Shown piece after piece: positions 43,695-50,983 of a stretch of 64,000 bases of DNA. Position 1 is the stretch's first letter. The number at the start of each line of letters is the position of its first letter. The notes beneath the pieces are model-generated. The model searched no databases. It was not told the origin of the DNA and worked only from the letters and a program-made list of their open reading frames with translations. A program made the position numbers and the translations under genes. This DNA is from Fictibacillus phosphorivorans (GTDB taxonomy: Bacteria; Bacillota; Bacilli; Bacillales; Fictibacillaceae), in the NCBI RefSeq assembly GCF_001619875.1, contig NZ_LRFC01000001.1, positions 186,001 through 250,000 on the forward strand, read 5' to 3'.

Positions 43695-44345
43695 TCAGAC
43701 GGCATGTTCAGCCTTTTTTTCCTTTTTCGGAGTAACGGTATAAGACAGAGAAATGACAAGGTCTATGGCTAGAATAATCGCCCATATCCTAGTAATGTTA
43801 TTGGCTGTGTCACTTTTGTAAAATAGCTCAGTTTGTTTTTGATCATACCACTCTGCGAATAGCGTATCGATCTTTATGTTAGTAACCGCGTCTGAAAGAC
43901 CAAACATGACCACAAACAAACACTGGACAACAATAAAGGCGATCAGGTGTTTATAAAAGTTCCTTCTTTCTTGTTTAGCATGCTCCATACCGTAAAGGGG
44001 TTTGGTCGAGCGAAGTTCAGGTACTGGTAATCCTCGCCATTTTGCCACTTTTCGCTGTATAAAGGCATCGAGCTTTTGAAAATCGCTTTTTCCATAAATG
44101 AAAGCATAGGCGATAACAATCAGAATAATAATCTGATAAGCAGAGAAAACGCCAGTTCTCAAATAATCAAAATAACCCATTGTTGCAATCCATAGATCAT
44201 TAGTCAGAAAAAGAACAAAAAAAGCGACACTTAATTTCTTAAGATTGAACCAATACCTTACCAGCAAAAATGACAAGGTGGAAAACCAGAATATAACTTC
44301 CGCAAGAATAAGAAATAGCCATTTATTCTCTAATACAAAATCCAC
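43695..44345 (-). CDS. hypothetical integral membrane protein
   Basis: The roughly 216-residue protein has about five helices (LFLILAEVIFWFSTLSFLLVRYWF, LSVAFFVLFLTNDLWIATMGY, SAYQIIILIVIAYAFIYG, HLIAFIVVQCLFVVMFGL, IWAIILAIDLVISLSY) and a conserved soluble loop KLDAFIQRKVAKWRGLPVPEL. It is a Bacillus membrane protein type of unknown function. GTG 44345 follows AAGGGAAGG by 9 nt and starts just before the first helix; longer frames (ATG 44378 or 44453) have no ribosome site. Confidence 0.65.
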   Translation of the reverse strand: MDFVLENKWLFLILAEVIFWFSTLSFLLVRYWFNLKKLSVAFFVLFLTNDLWIATMGYFDYLRTGVFSAYQIIILIVIAYAFIYGKSDFQKLDAFIQRKVAKWRGLPVPELRSTKPLYGMEHAKQERRNFYKHLIAFIVVQCLFVVMFGLSDAVTNIKIDTLFAEWYDQKQTELFYKSDTANNITRIWAIILAIDLVISLSYTVTPKKEKKAEHAV

Positions 44346-44676
44346 AGTCAGTAACCTTCCCTTCTCCCACTTTTTCATTATTCTAAAGACAATCATAACA
44401 TGTATAATTGGATAAGTATTCCATAAAAAAAACCTATAATTTATTAAAAGCAATGTGATTTACGGTTAATCCTGAAATTTTGTAGGAGGCTAATGCTATG
44501 CATTCAGAAACATCAGATGAGCTGCGCAGAATTATGAATTCTGTTGAAAATTAGGATAAGAGGTTTTATAAGTAAGTTTTTCAATTCTATGATATACTTT
44601 TCTAAATTAATAAAATTTAAAACACTTAGGAGGTGACAACTTATATTCCAGAACATTTGGGGTATAAGGAGTCTTT
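44346..44676. other. divergent promoter region with an 18-codon ORF
   Basis: Separates the minus-strand membrane protein from the CNNM/CorC gene. It contains a tiny ORF with a strong ribosome site (44498-44554) and two further AGGAGG/AAGGAG motifs (about 44629 and 44666) before the CNNM/CorC start. Nothing else was recognised. Confidence 0.4.
44498..44554 (+). CDS. 18-residue small ORF, possible leader peptide
   Basis: TAGGAGG lies 7 nt before an ATG; the product MHSETSDELRRIMNSVEN stops at TAG 44554, 122 nt before the CNNM/CorC gene. A ribosome site this good before so short an ORF suggests a real small protein, leader peptide or truncated gene start. There is no similarity that I recognise. 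Confidence 0.35.
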   Translation: MHSETSDELRRIMNSVEN

Positions 44677-46035
44677 TTGGACAGTTTGACCTTATTGAAA
44701 TTACTTGCAGTAGCCGTATTAATCCTACTCACAGCTTTTTTCGTAGCAGCTGAGTTTGCGATTGTTAAAATTCGCAAAACACGTATAGATCAGCTTGCAG
44801 AAGAAGGTAACAAACGAGCAATTGCAGCACAAAAGGTTATTTCAAACCTTGACGGCTCACTCTCAGCCTGTCAGCTTGGTATTACCATTACTGCGCTAGG
44901 ATTAGGTTGGTTAGGTGAACCTACAGTGGAAGCAATTCTTGGTCCAGTATTTGAGCAAATGGAATTAAGTCCGGCGATTGTTCATACGTTGTCATTTGCA
45001 ATTGCGTTTGCATCCATTACTTTTTTACATGTTGTACTTGGTGAGCTTGCACCAAAAACGGTAGCTATTCAAAAAGCAGAAACAATTAGTTTATGGTTGT
45101 CTCCGGCACTCATTGGATTCTACAGAGTAATGTATCCTTTCATTTGGTTCTTAAACGGAAGCGCGCAGCTCTTAGTAAGAATGTTCGGATTGAAACCAGC
45201 ATCAGAACATGATATGGCACATACCGAAGAAGAGCTTCGTTTGATTTTGAGTGAAAGCTACAAGAGTGGTGAAATCAACAAATCAGAGTTCAGTTATGTA
45301 GAAAAAGTATTTGAATTTGATGACAGAACTGCAAAAGAGATCATGGTCCCTCGTACTGAAATGGTTTGTCTATATGAGGACAATACCGTTGCAGAAAATA
45401 TTAATATAATTGCTGAAGAAAAATATACACGATACCCTGTAGTAGGGGAAGATAAAGATAATGTGCTTGGAATGGTCAACGCGAAAGAAGTATTCTTTGA
45501 CTTAATCAAAGGGAAGGAATACCCACTTGAACATTATATACGACCAACACTAAGCGTTTTTGAAAATACACCTATTAAAGAAACCTTACTAAAGCTTCAG
45601 AAAAAAGGTTTTCATATGGCGGTTCTTGTAGATGAATATGGTGGAACAGCAGGAATTGTTACCATTGAAGATATCTTAGAAGAGCTAGTTGGGGAAATTC
45701 GAGATGAATTTGATGAAGATGAATCACCAATGATTCAGGCTGTAAGTCCTAATGTAAAGCACTTTGATGGTAAAGTTCTTATCGCTGAAGTGAATGACAT
45801 TTACGGACTTCAAATTGATGACAGTGAACTCGATACCATTGGTGGATGGGTCTTATCCCAGAATTCTGAAATTCAAGAACACCAAGTGATCACGTATGAA
45901 GGTTATGACTTTAAAGTGATTGAAATAGATGGACATCAAGTTAAGAAGATTGAAGTTACGAAAAGGGAATTAGAAGTTAAAGATAACTCTAATCCCGAAG
46001 ATGCAGAACAGCAACTTGTTGAAAAAGAAGCATAA
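44677..46035 (+). CDS. CNNM/CorC-type membrane protein (hemolysin family, DUF21-CBS)
   Basis: The 452-residue protein has a DUF21 membrane domain with about four helices (residues 1-190; AEFAIVKIRKTRIDQLAEEGNKRAIAAQKV and LSACQLGITITALGLGWLGEP), a CBS pair (about 205-330; MVPRTEMVCLYEDNTVAENI and MAVLVDEYGGTAGIVTIEDILEELVGEIRDEFD) and a C-terminal CorC_HlyC domain. Homologues (YhdP, YrkA, YugS) are implicated in magnesium or other cation export; 'hemolysin' is a historical label. The start is TTG 44677 after AAGGAG. A terminator follows. Confidence 0.9.
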   Translation: MDSLTLLKLLAVAVLILLTAFFVAAEFAIVKIRKTRIDQLAEEGNKRAIAAQKVISNLDGSLSACQLGITITALGLGWLGEPTVEAILGPVFEQMELSPAIVHTLSFAIAFASITFLHVVLGELAPKTVAIQKAETISLWLSPALIGFYRVMYPFIWFLNGSAQLLVRMFGLKPASEHDMAHTEEELRLILSESYKSGEINKSEFSYVEKVFEFDDRTAKEIMVPRTEMVCLYEDNTVAENINIIAEEKYTRYPVVGEDKDNVLGMVNAKEVFFDLIKGKEYPLEHYIRPTLSVFENTPIKETLLKLQKKGFHMAVLVDEYGGTAGIVTIEDILEELVGEIRDEFDEDESPMIQAVSPNVKHFDGKVLIAEVNDIYGLQIDDSELDTIGGWVLSQNSEIQEHQVITYEGYDFKVIEIDGHQVKKIEVTKRELEVKDNSNPEDAEQQLVEKEA

Positions 46036-46044
46036 ATGTTATAT

Positions 46045-46073
46045 GACCAGTCTTAATCGAACTGGTCTTTTTT
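46045..46073 (+). terminator. rho-independent terminator
   Basis: GACCAGT/ACTGGTC stem, 9-nt loop, T6 tail. Confidence 0.8.
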
Positions 46074-46681
46074 ATTTGGTTGTTTTCGCTAATGTCGTAA
46101 GTGTGGTTAAGCTATACTCTCAGAAATCTCCTCGCCCTTGCACATTAATTGTAACCCATTCAATCAAAGCTCTTAAGATAAGAGCAATTGCTTTACACTT
46201 AAGGAAATAAATCGTAATTTTCCAAACTACAACTAATTTCCCAGGAAATCGACTTTAATTGACAGAACATATCGGCGAATTTATGAGATTTATTTACTGT
46301 TTAGTATAATAGCTTGAAAATAGAAGGGGAGCCGGTGGATAAAATGTTCCCCCAATACCGTTTTTTTTCGAGTCATAATTCGAGTCATAATTGTAGGCGA
46401 AATGATTGATATTGATATCTTTCAATATAGTCATGAAACAACCGTTGTCATGAGCATGCATTACTATAAACAAGAACATATTATTATGTTCACCGCAAGA
46501 GCTCAGGAAATTTTGAAAATAATCTTGCCTCTCTAAAAACAGTAGATAATACACATTTTGTAACAATTTCAATATTATGAATAATCAAGAAAAAATATCT
46601 TTATAACAAAGAAACAAATGTTTATAATTTAGTTAATTACAAACGAAACGTTTTGATTAACGTTTGCAACGGAGGGTCGAT
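46074..46681. other. 608-base stretch with a possible gene remnant
   Basis: AT-rich and mostly featureless. It contains a 12-bp tandem duplication CGAGTCATAATT (46369-46380, 46381-46392) leading into an open frame 46402-46536 whose translation looks protein-like. The region near 46640-46670 has GAAACGTTTTGATTAACGTTTGC just before the kinase start, with repeated AACGTTT words. Confidence 0.4.
46402..46536 (+). pseudogene. possible decayed 44-codon gene end
   Basis: The frame reads MIDIDIFQYSHETTVVMSMH and continues to FTARAQEILKIILPL. It has no ribosome site and the frame extends upstream through a 12-bp tandem duplication. It may be the 3' end of a lost gene. Confidence 0.25.
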
Positions 46682-48502
46682 ATGAAAATTTCAGATGGTC
46701 AACCCGTATCAGATCGTCTTGTCTTTAACCAAATGAAAAATTATGCCAGCCAATTTGAACATTCTGAGACTCCTTTTCTTATCCAAAAAGATAGAAAATG
46801 GGTATATGTAAATCCTGCTGCAAGAAAAATACTTGAGGCGGAAGAAGACATCATCGGCAAGCCAATCTGGAATAACCTTTCCACTGAAGTACATGACCTA
46901 GTGGAGGAAAGTATCCAGTCTTGCGGCAATGGTAAAGCACCTAAGCCGAGTGAACAGACGTGGATTACGCAAAAAGGTAGTCCTATTCATTTAGAAGTCA
47001 TTGGATTTCCGCTCATGTTTTCATCCGATGCCACACAGGTTATCATTCGGAATTTAACTCAGCAGCACATTGAAAAGCAGGAAATGTTAGATCACTTAAA
47101 GCTCGTTACGGAAAATATGATTGATATCATAGGCATTCTTAATATGGAAGGCGCTTTTACTTTTCTTACTCCATCTTATAGTCTTGTAACCGGTTACCCA
47201 CATGAAGAAGCAATTGGCTCAACACCTTTTGAACTCGTCCACCCAGAAGATCAAATTCATGTGATTTCAGAATTTACTAGGATGATGATGGAACAAATCC
47301 CTACAACGATTGAGTACAGATATTTAACAAAGGGTGGTACATATATTTGGCTTGAATCAAAAGGGAAACCGATTTATCAAAAAGGAAATCATGCTGCGAT
47401 TGTTGCTTCTAGGGATATTACAAAAAGAAAGAAAGCAGAAGCTGCGCTTAAGCAGAACGAGTTTAAACATAGAATTATTCTCGATCATAGCAATGACTTA
47501 ATCTGCTTAGTGGATGCAGAAGGAAAATACCTGTATGCTTCTCTTTCCTATAAAAGCGTATTAGGAATCGATCCACAAGCTCTCCTTGGTACAAGCTCTT
47601 TAAACCGCATACATGTTGAAGATCATGCTTTAGTAAGGGACTATATACAGCTTGTAGCATCATCAAAGAATCCGATGCCACTTATCTATCGTAAGATTCA
47701 TGCTTCAGGTCATCCTATTCTTTTAGAGGGAAAAGGGATGCCAATGATTTCTGATGAAGGTGATATTGAAGGGGTCGTCTTTATTTCTAGAGACATTACT
47801 GAAAAGAAAAAAGCGGATGAATATATACGAAACAGTGAAAAGCTTGCTGTTCTAGGAGAATTGGCAGCAGGGGTTGCTCATGAAATCCGAAATCCGCTTA
47901 CCTCTATAAAAGGTTTGTTTACCCTAATGAATAATGGTGATTGTAATCAGGATAAGACTTATTTGTACAATGAAGTGATCTGCGATGAGCTTCAGCGAAT
48001 TGAATCGATTGTTAATGAGTTTATGGCACTGGCTAAACCTGATGCGACTCAATATAGGAAAAAAGTGAATATCATTCAACTGCTGCAAGATACGGTAATG
48101 CTGTTAACATCTGAAGCAAACTTATACAACGTAGAGATCTCTCTTTTATTTAAAAACAAAGAAGTGTATGTCTCTTGTGAGAAAAACCAAATAAAACAAG
48201 TTTTCATCAATGTTATAAAGAATGCAATTGAAGCAATGAATGAAGGTGGAATTTTAAAAATTGCTATTGAGGAAATAGACGGCCAACAAGTTAAACTATT
48301 ATTTGTAGATAATGGGGTTGGCATAGAAGAAGAACGTTTGAAAAGCATTGGAGTTCCATTTTTCACGAACAAAGAAAAAGGAATTGGGCTTGGACTCACC
48401 ATCAGCAATAAAATCATTACGGAGCATCAAGGGGTCCTAAAAGTTGCAAGTTGTCCAGGGCAAGGTACAACGGTATCGATAACGTTACAAAAATCAGAAT
48501 AA
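46682..48502 (+). CDS. multi-PAS sensor histidine kinase, sporulation-kinase-like
   Basis: The 606-residue soluble kinase has three PAS modules (about 20-125, 135-255 and 260-380; for example DIIGILNMEGAFTFLTPSYSLVTGYPHEEAIGSTPFELVHPED), each ending in a RDITEKKKA-type linker. Then come the dimerisation box AAGVAHEIRNPLTSIKGLFTLM (His400) and ATPase motifs VFINVIKNAIEAMNEGG and GIGLGLTISNKIITEHQG. No regulator gene is adjacent. The build matches KinA/KinE-type phosphorelay kinases. ATG 46682 follows GGAGGG by 6 nt. Confidence 0.87.
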   Translation: MKISDGQPVSDRLVFNQMKNYASQFEHSETPFLIQKDRKWVYVNPAARKILEAEEDIIGKPIWNNLSTEVHDLVEESIQSCGNGKAPKPSEQTWITQKGSPIHLEVIGFPLMFSSDATQVIIRNLTQQHIEKQEMLDHLKLVTENMIDIIGILNMEGAFTFLTPSYSLVTGYPHEEAIGSTPFELVHPEDQIHVISEFTRMMMEQIPTTIEYRYLTKGGTYIWLESKGKPIYQKGNHAAIVASRDITKRKKAEAALKQNEFKHRIILDHSNDLICLVDAEGKYLYASLSYKSVLGIDPQALLGTSSLNRIHVEDHALVRDYIQLVASSKNPMPLIYRKIHASGHPILLEGKGMPMISDEGDIEGVVFISRDITEKKKADEYIRNSEKLAVLGELAAGVAHEIRNPLTSIKGLFTLMNNGDCNQDKTYLYNEVICDELQRIESIVNEFMALAKPDATQYRKKVNIIQLLQDTVMLLTSEANLYNVEISLLFKNKEVYVSCEKNQIKQVFINVIKNAIEAMNEGGILKIAIEEIDGQQVKLLFVDNGVGIEEERLKSIGVPFFTNKEKGIGLGLTISNKIITEHQGVLKVASCPGQGTTVSITLQKSE

Positions 48503-48512
48503 ATAGGTAGTC

Positions 48513-48543
48513 AGCAGCTCTCTGTTCTGAGAGTTGCTTTTTT
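48513..48543 (+). terminator. rho-independent terminator
   Basis: GCAGCTCTC/GAGAGTTGC stem (one G-U) with T6 tail. Confidence 0.8.
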
Positions 48544-48793
48544 ATATGCCATCAAAAAGTCTAAATATGCCCCTTCCTAGTAAGCGAATCAATCCAACCA
48601 AAATTTCGGGTATAAACAACAAAACATCACATAAAAAGTCTAACCACGAATAATACTCTCCATATGCTTTTCTTTTCCTTTTCCTTTTTAATGTCACTTT
48701 ATCATCACCGAGTCTTTCCTTTGTTTCGTAAACTTCTTTTAAAGAAGATATGAAGAAAAACAGGACATATGAATGATTCGCAATTTTATTCAT
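48542..48793 (-). CDS. small basic membrane protein, start uncertain
   Basis: The C-terminal half is convincing: a very basic stretch (KRKRKRKAYGEYYS) followed by a hydrophobic helix WLDFLCDVLLFIPEILVGLIRLLGRGIFRLFDGI. The N-terminal 32 residues of the longest frame look less gene-like, so GTG 48697 (a 51-residue product) is a good alternative. It is a small Bacillus membrane peptide of unknown function. Confidence 0.5.
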   Translation of the reverse strand: MNKIANHSYVLFFFISSLKEVYETKERLGDDKVTLKRKRKRKAYGEYYSWLDFLCDVLLFIPEILVGLIRLLGRGIFRLFDGI

Positions 48794-48959
48794 CCATTGT
48801 CAAACCTTGAGAATTACAACGGATGAGTTTTTTTACAAATTGAATTTAGTAATAACTTCCTAATGGTATCTGTTTATACGTTTACAATACGAAATGGTTT
48901 CTTAACATTATCTCTTTATAATGAGCACTGTAAAAATTCATTTTAAAGGGGTTGCATCA

Positions 48960-50711
48960 ATGATGGATGAAAGACCGATGGACGAATGGATTAAGAAGCT
49001 TACAGATGACAGCTTAAAAAAAAACAAACTGAACCGCAGAACATTCCTCACAGGTGCCGGAAAAATTGCAGGTATTTCACTGGGACTTACGATTGCCCAG
49101 TCGTTAGGCAGCTACGAAGTGAACGCAGCACCCACGTTTAGAAACTACCCGTTCACTCTAGGTGTAGCATCAGGCGATCCGTTATCGAACAGTGTTGTGT
49201 TATGGACAAGATTAGCACCCGATCCATTGAATGGAGGAGGAATGCCAGACGAAGCGGTACCTGTAAAATGGGAAATTGCTGAAGATGAGAGATTTAAAAA
49301 AGTCGTGCAAAAGGGAACTGAACTTGCTCAGCCTCAATTGGCTCATTCTGTCCACGTTGAAGTAGAAGGACTGAAAGCAGATCACGTTTATTTTTATCGT
49401 TTTAAAAGTGGTCATGAATTAAGTCCTATCGGCAGAACAAAAACTCTTCCTAAAAAGGACGCTAACGTGAAAAGCATGACATTTGCATTCGCTTCCTGCC
49501 AGCAATATGAACATGGCTTCTTCACAGCGTATCAGCATATGTCTGAAGAGAATTTAGATTTTGTCGTTCACCTTGGAGATTATATTTATGAATACGGACC
49601 AAACGAATACATATCTCCATCTGGAAATGTCCGCACACATAGCGGACCTGAAATTATAACTCTAGAAGACTATCGAAACAGACATGCGCAATACCGCTCG
49701 GATGGTAATTTGAAGGCTGCACATGGAGCGTTTCCGTGGATCGTTACATGGGATGATCATGAAGTTGAGAACAACTATGCCAACATGATTCCTGAGAACA
49801 ATCAATCTGTTGAAGCCTTTGTGAAGCGACGTGCTGCAGCCTATCAAGCTTATTATGAACACATGCCATTACGTCGCTCTTCTCTTCCGCATGGAGCCGA
49901 CATGTTATTGTACCGAGATTTTTCTTACGGTAATCTGGCTGCATTCAATGTCATGGATACGCGTCAATATCGCGATGATCAAGCAAATGGCGATGGCAGC
50001 AAACCTCCATCACCCGAATCACAAGATCCAAACCGAACATTGATGGGGAAGGAGCAGGAAAGCTGGCTGCTACAGAACCTAGGAAACTCAAATGCTCACT
50101 GGAATGTTCTTGCTCAACAAGTGTTCTTTGCCGAGAGAAACTATGGATCAGAAACCGCACCTCGACTTAGTATGGATGCCTGGGACGGATACACCGCATC
50201 CCGTCAGCGCATTACTGATTTTGTTCAATCTAGGAATTTAAATAATCTAGTTGTTTTAACAGGTGATGTTCATGCCAGCTGGGCTTGTGACTTAAAATCA
50301 AACTATGATGATCCCGCTTCAAAAGTGATAGGTGCTGAATTTGTAGGAACATCCATTACATCTGGAGGCAATGGTGCGGATAAACGAGCAGATACGGATA
50401 AAATTTTAGGATTAAATCCGCATATCAAATTTTTTAACGATTACAGAGGGTATGTAAGATGTACCGTAACACCAGATGAGTGGCGTGCAGACTATCGTGT
50501 TGTCCCGTTTGTCACGTCTCCAGGGGCAGCTGTATCAACAAGAGCATCCCTCGTTTATCAAAAAGATCAAAATGGATTAAAACAAGTCTCTTCAACAAAC
50601 GTAGCTGAAGGCGTGAAAATATCACTTGAAGTGGAAGAAGACCGAAACCGAGCTCATGGTAAAGCACATGAGAAGCAAATGGAGAAGAAGGCAGCAGGGG
50701 TAGGGCGATAA
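48960..50711 (+). CDS. phoD: Tat-exported alkaline phosphatase/phosphodiesterase PhoD
   Basis: The 583-residue precursor starts with a twin-arginine signal (LNRRTFLTGAGKIAGISLGLTIAQS, cleaved near NAAP). The N-terminal PhoD domain follows (YPFTLGVASGDPLSNSVVLWTRLAPDP), then the metallophosphatase core: FASCQQYEHGFF, FVVHLGDYIYEYG, TWDDHEVENNY, NVLAQQVFF and VVLTGDVHASW. It is a secreted calcium/iron enzyme acting on phosphodiesters such as teichoic acid. AAAGGGG lies 8 nt before ATG 48960; the ATG at 48921 is further upstream. No tatAC genes are adjacent. Confidence 0.92.
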   Translation: MMDERPMDEWIKKLTDDSLKKNKLNRRTFLTGAGKIAGISLGLTIAQSLGSYEVNAAPTFRNYPFTLGVASGDPLSNSVVLWTRLAPDPLNGGGMPDEAVPVKWEIAEDERFKKVVQKGTELAQPQLAHSVHVEVEGLKADHVYFYRFKSGHELSPIGRTKTLPKKDANVKSMTFAFASCQQYEHGFFTAYQHMSEENLDFVVHLGDYIYEYGPNEYISPSGNVRTHSGPEIITLEDYRNRHAQYRSDGNLKAAHGAFPWIVTWDDHEVENNYANMIPENNQSVEAFVKRRAAAYQAYYEHMPLRRSSLPHGADMLLYRDFSYGNLAAFNVMDTRQYRDDQANGDGSKPPSPESQDPNRTLMGKEQESWLLQNLGNSNAHWNVLAQQVFFAERNYGSETAPRLSMDAWDGYTASRQRITDFVQSRNLNNLVVLTGDVHASWACDLKSNYDDPASKVIGAEFVGTSITSGGNGADKRADTDKILGLNPHIKFFNDYRGYVRCTVTPDEWRADYRVVPFVTSPGAAVSTRASLVYQKDQNGLKQVSSTNVAEGVKISLEVEEDRNRAHGKAHEKQMEKKAAGVGR

Positions 50712-50718
50712 ACCATAT

Positions 50719-50757
50719 AAAGAGGATGAATCACGGACTTGATTCTTCCTCTTTTTG
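50719..50757 (+). terminator. terminator of phoD
   Basis: AAAGAGGATGAATCA/TGATTCTTCCTCTTT stem (one mismatch) with T5 tail. Confidence 0.9.
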
Positions 50758-50904
50758 AATCGGACAAATTCATTGCTCAATCGGACAAATAAACCCCAGA
50801 ATCGGACAAATTAATCTTGCAATTGGACAAATAAATCCTGAAATCGGACAAATTCCATCTCCAATCCGACAAATAAACGTTTGAAACGTACCAAGTAAAT
50901 CCAT
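50758..50904. repeat. 21-bp-period intergenic array E (six clear units plus one weak)
   Basis: Units start at 50758, 50779, 50800, 50821, 50842 and 50863, exactly 21 nt apart; a degenerate seventh begins at 50884. Cores read AATCGGACAAAT (four), AATTGGACAAAT and AATCCGACAAAT, with 9 variable bases. The base after the core alternates T, A, T, A, T, A. It lies between the phoD terminator and the topB terminator. Confidence 0.88.
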
Positions 50905-50915
50905 CAAACTAAAAA

Positions 50916-50978
50916 AAGCTGACTTCCTCATGTCAAAATAGCATTATCAGGCTATTCTTTGACAGAAGAAGTCAGCTT
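50916..50978. terminator. long compound hairpin, terminator of topB
   Basis: Nested pairings AAGCTGACTTC/GAAGTCAGCTT, TGTCAAA/TTTGACA and AATAGC/GCTATT stack into one stem of about 24 bp. On the minus strand the flanking A-run becomes a T7 tail for topB. Confidence 0.85.
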
Positions 50979-50983
50979 ATTAT

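Noticed and set aside
46294-46572. 92-codon minus-strand ORF
   Set aside because: There is no ribosome site, the composition is low-quality, and it opposes a more protein-like frame on the plus strand.
48870-48915. Pho-box-like TTTACA and TTAACA words before phoD
   Set aside because: Two words about 21 nt apart are suggestive of PhoP control, but the expected 11-bp-spaced set is not complete.
50758-50883. 21-bp units as a CRISPR array
   Set aside because: The period is much too short, cores are only about 12 bp and degenerate, and no cas genes are present.
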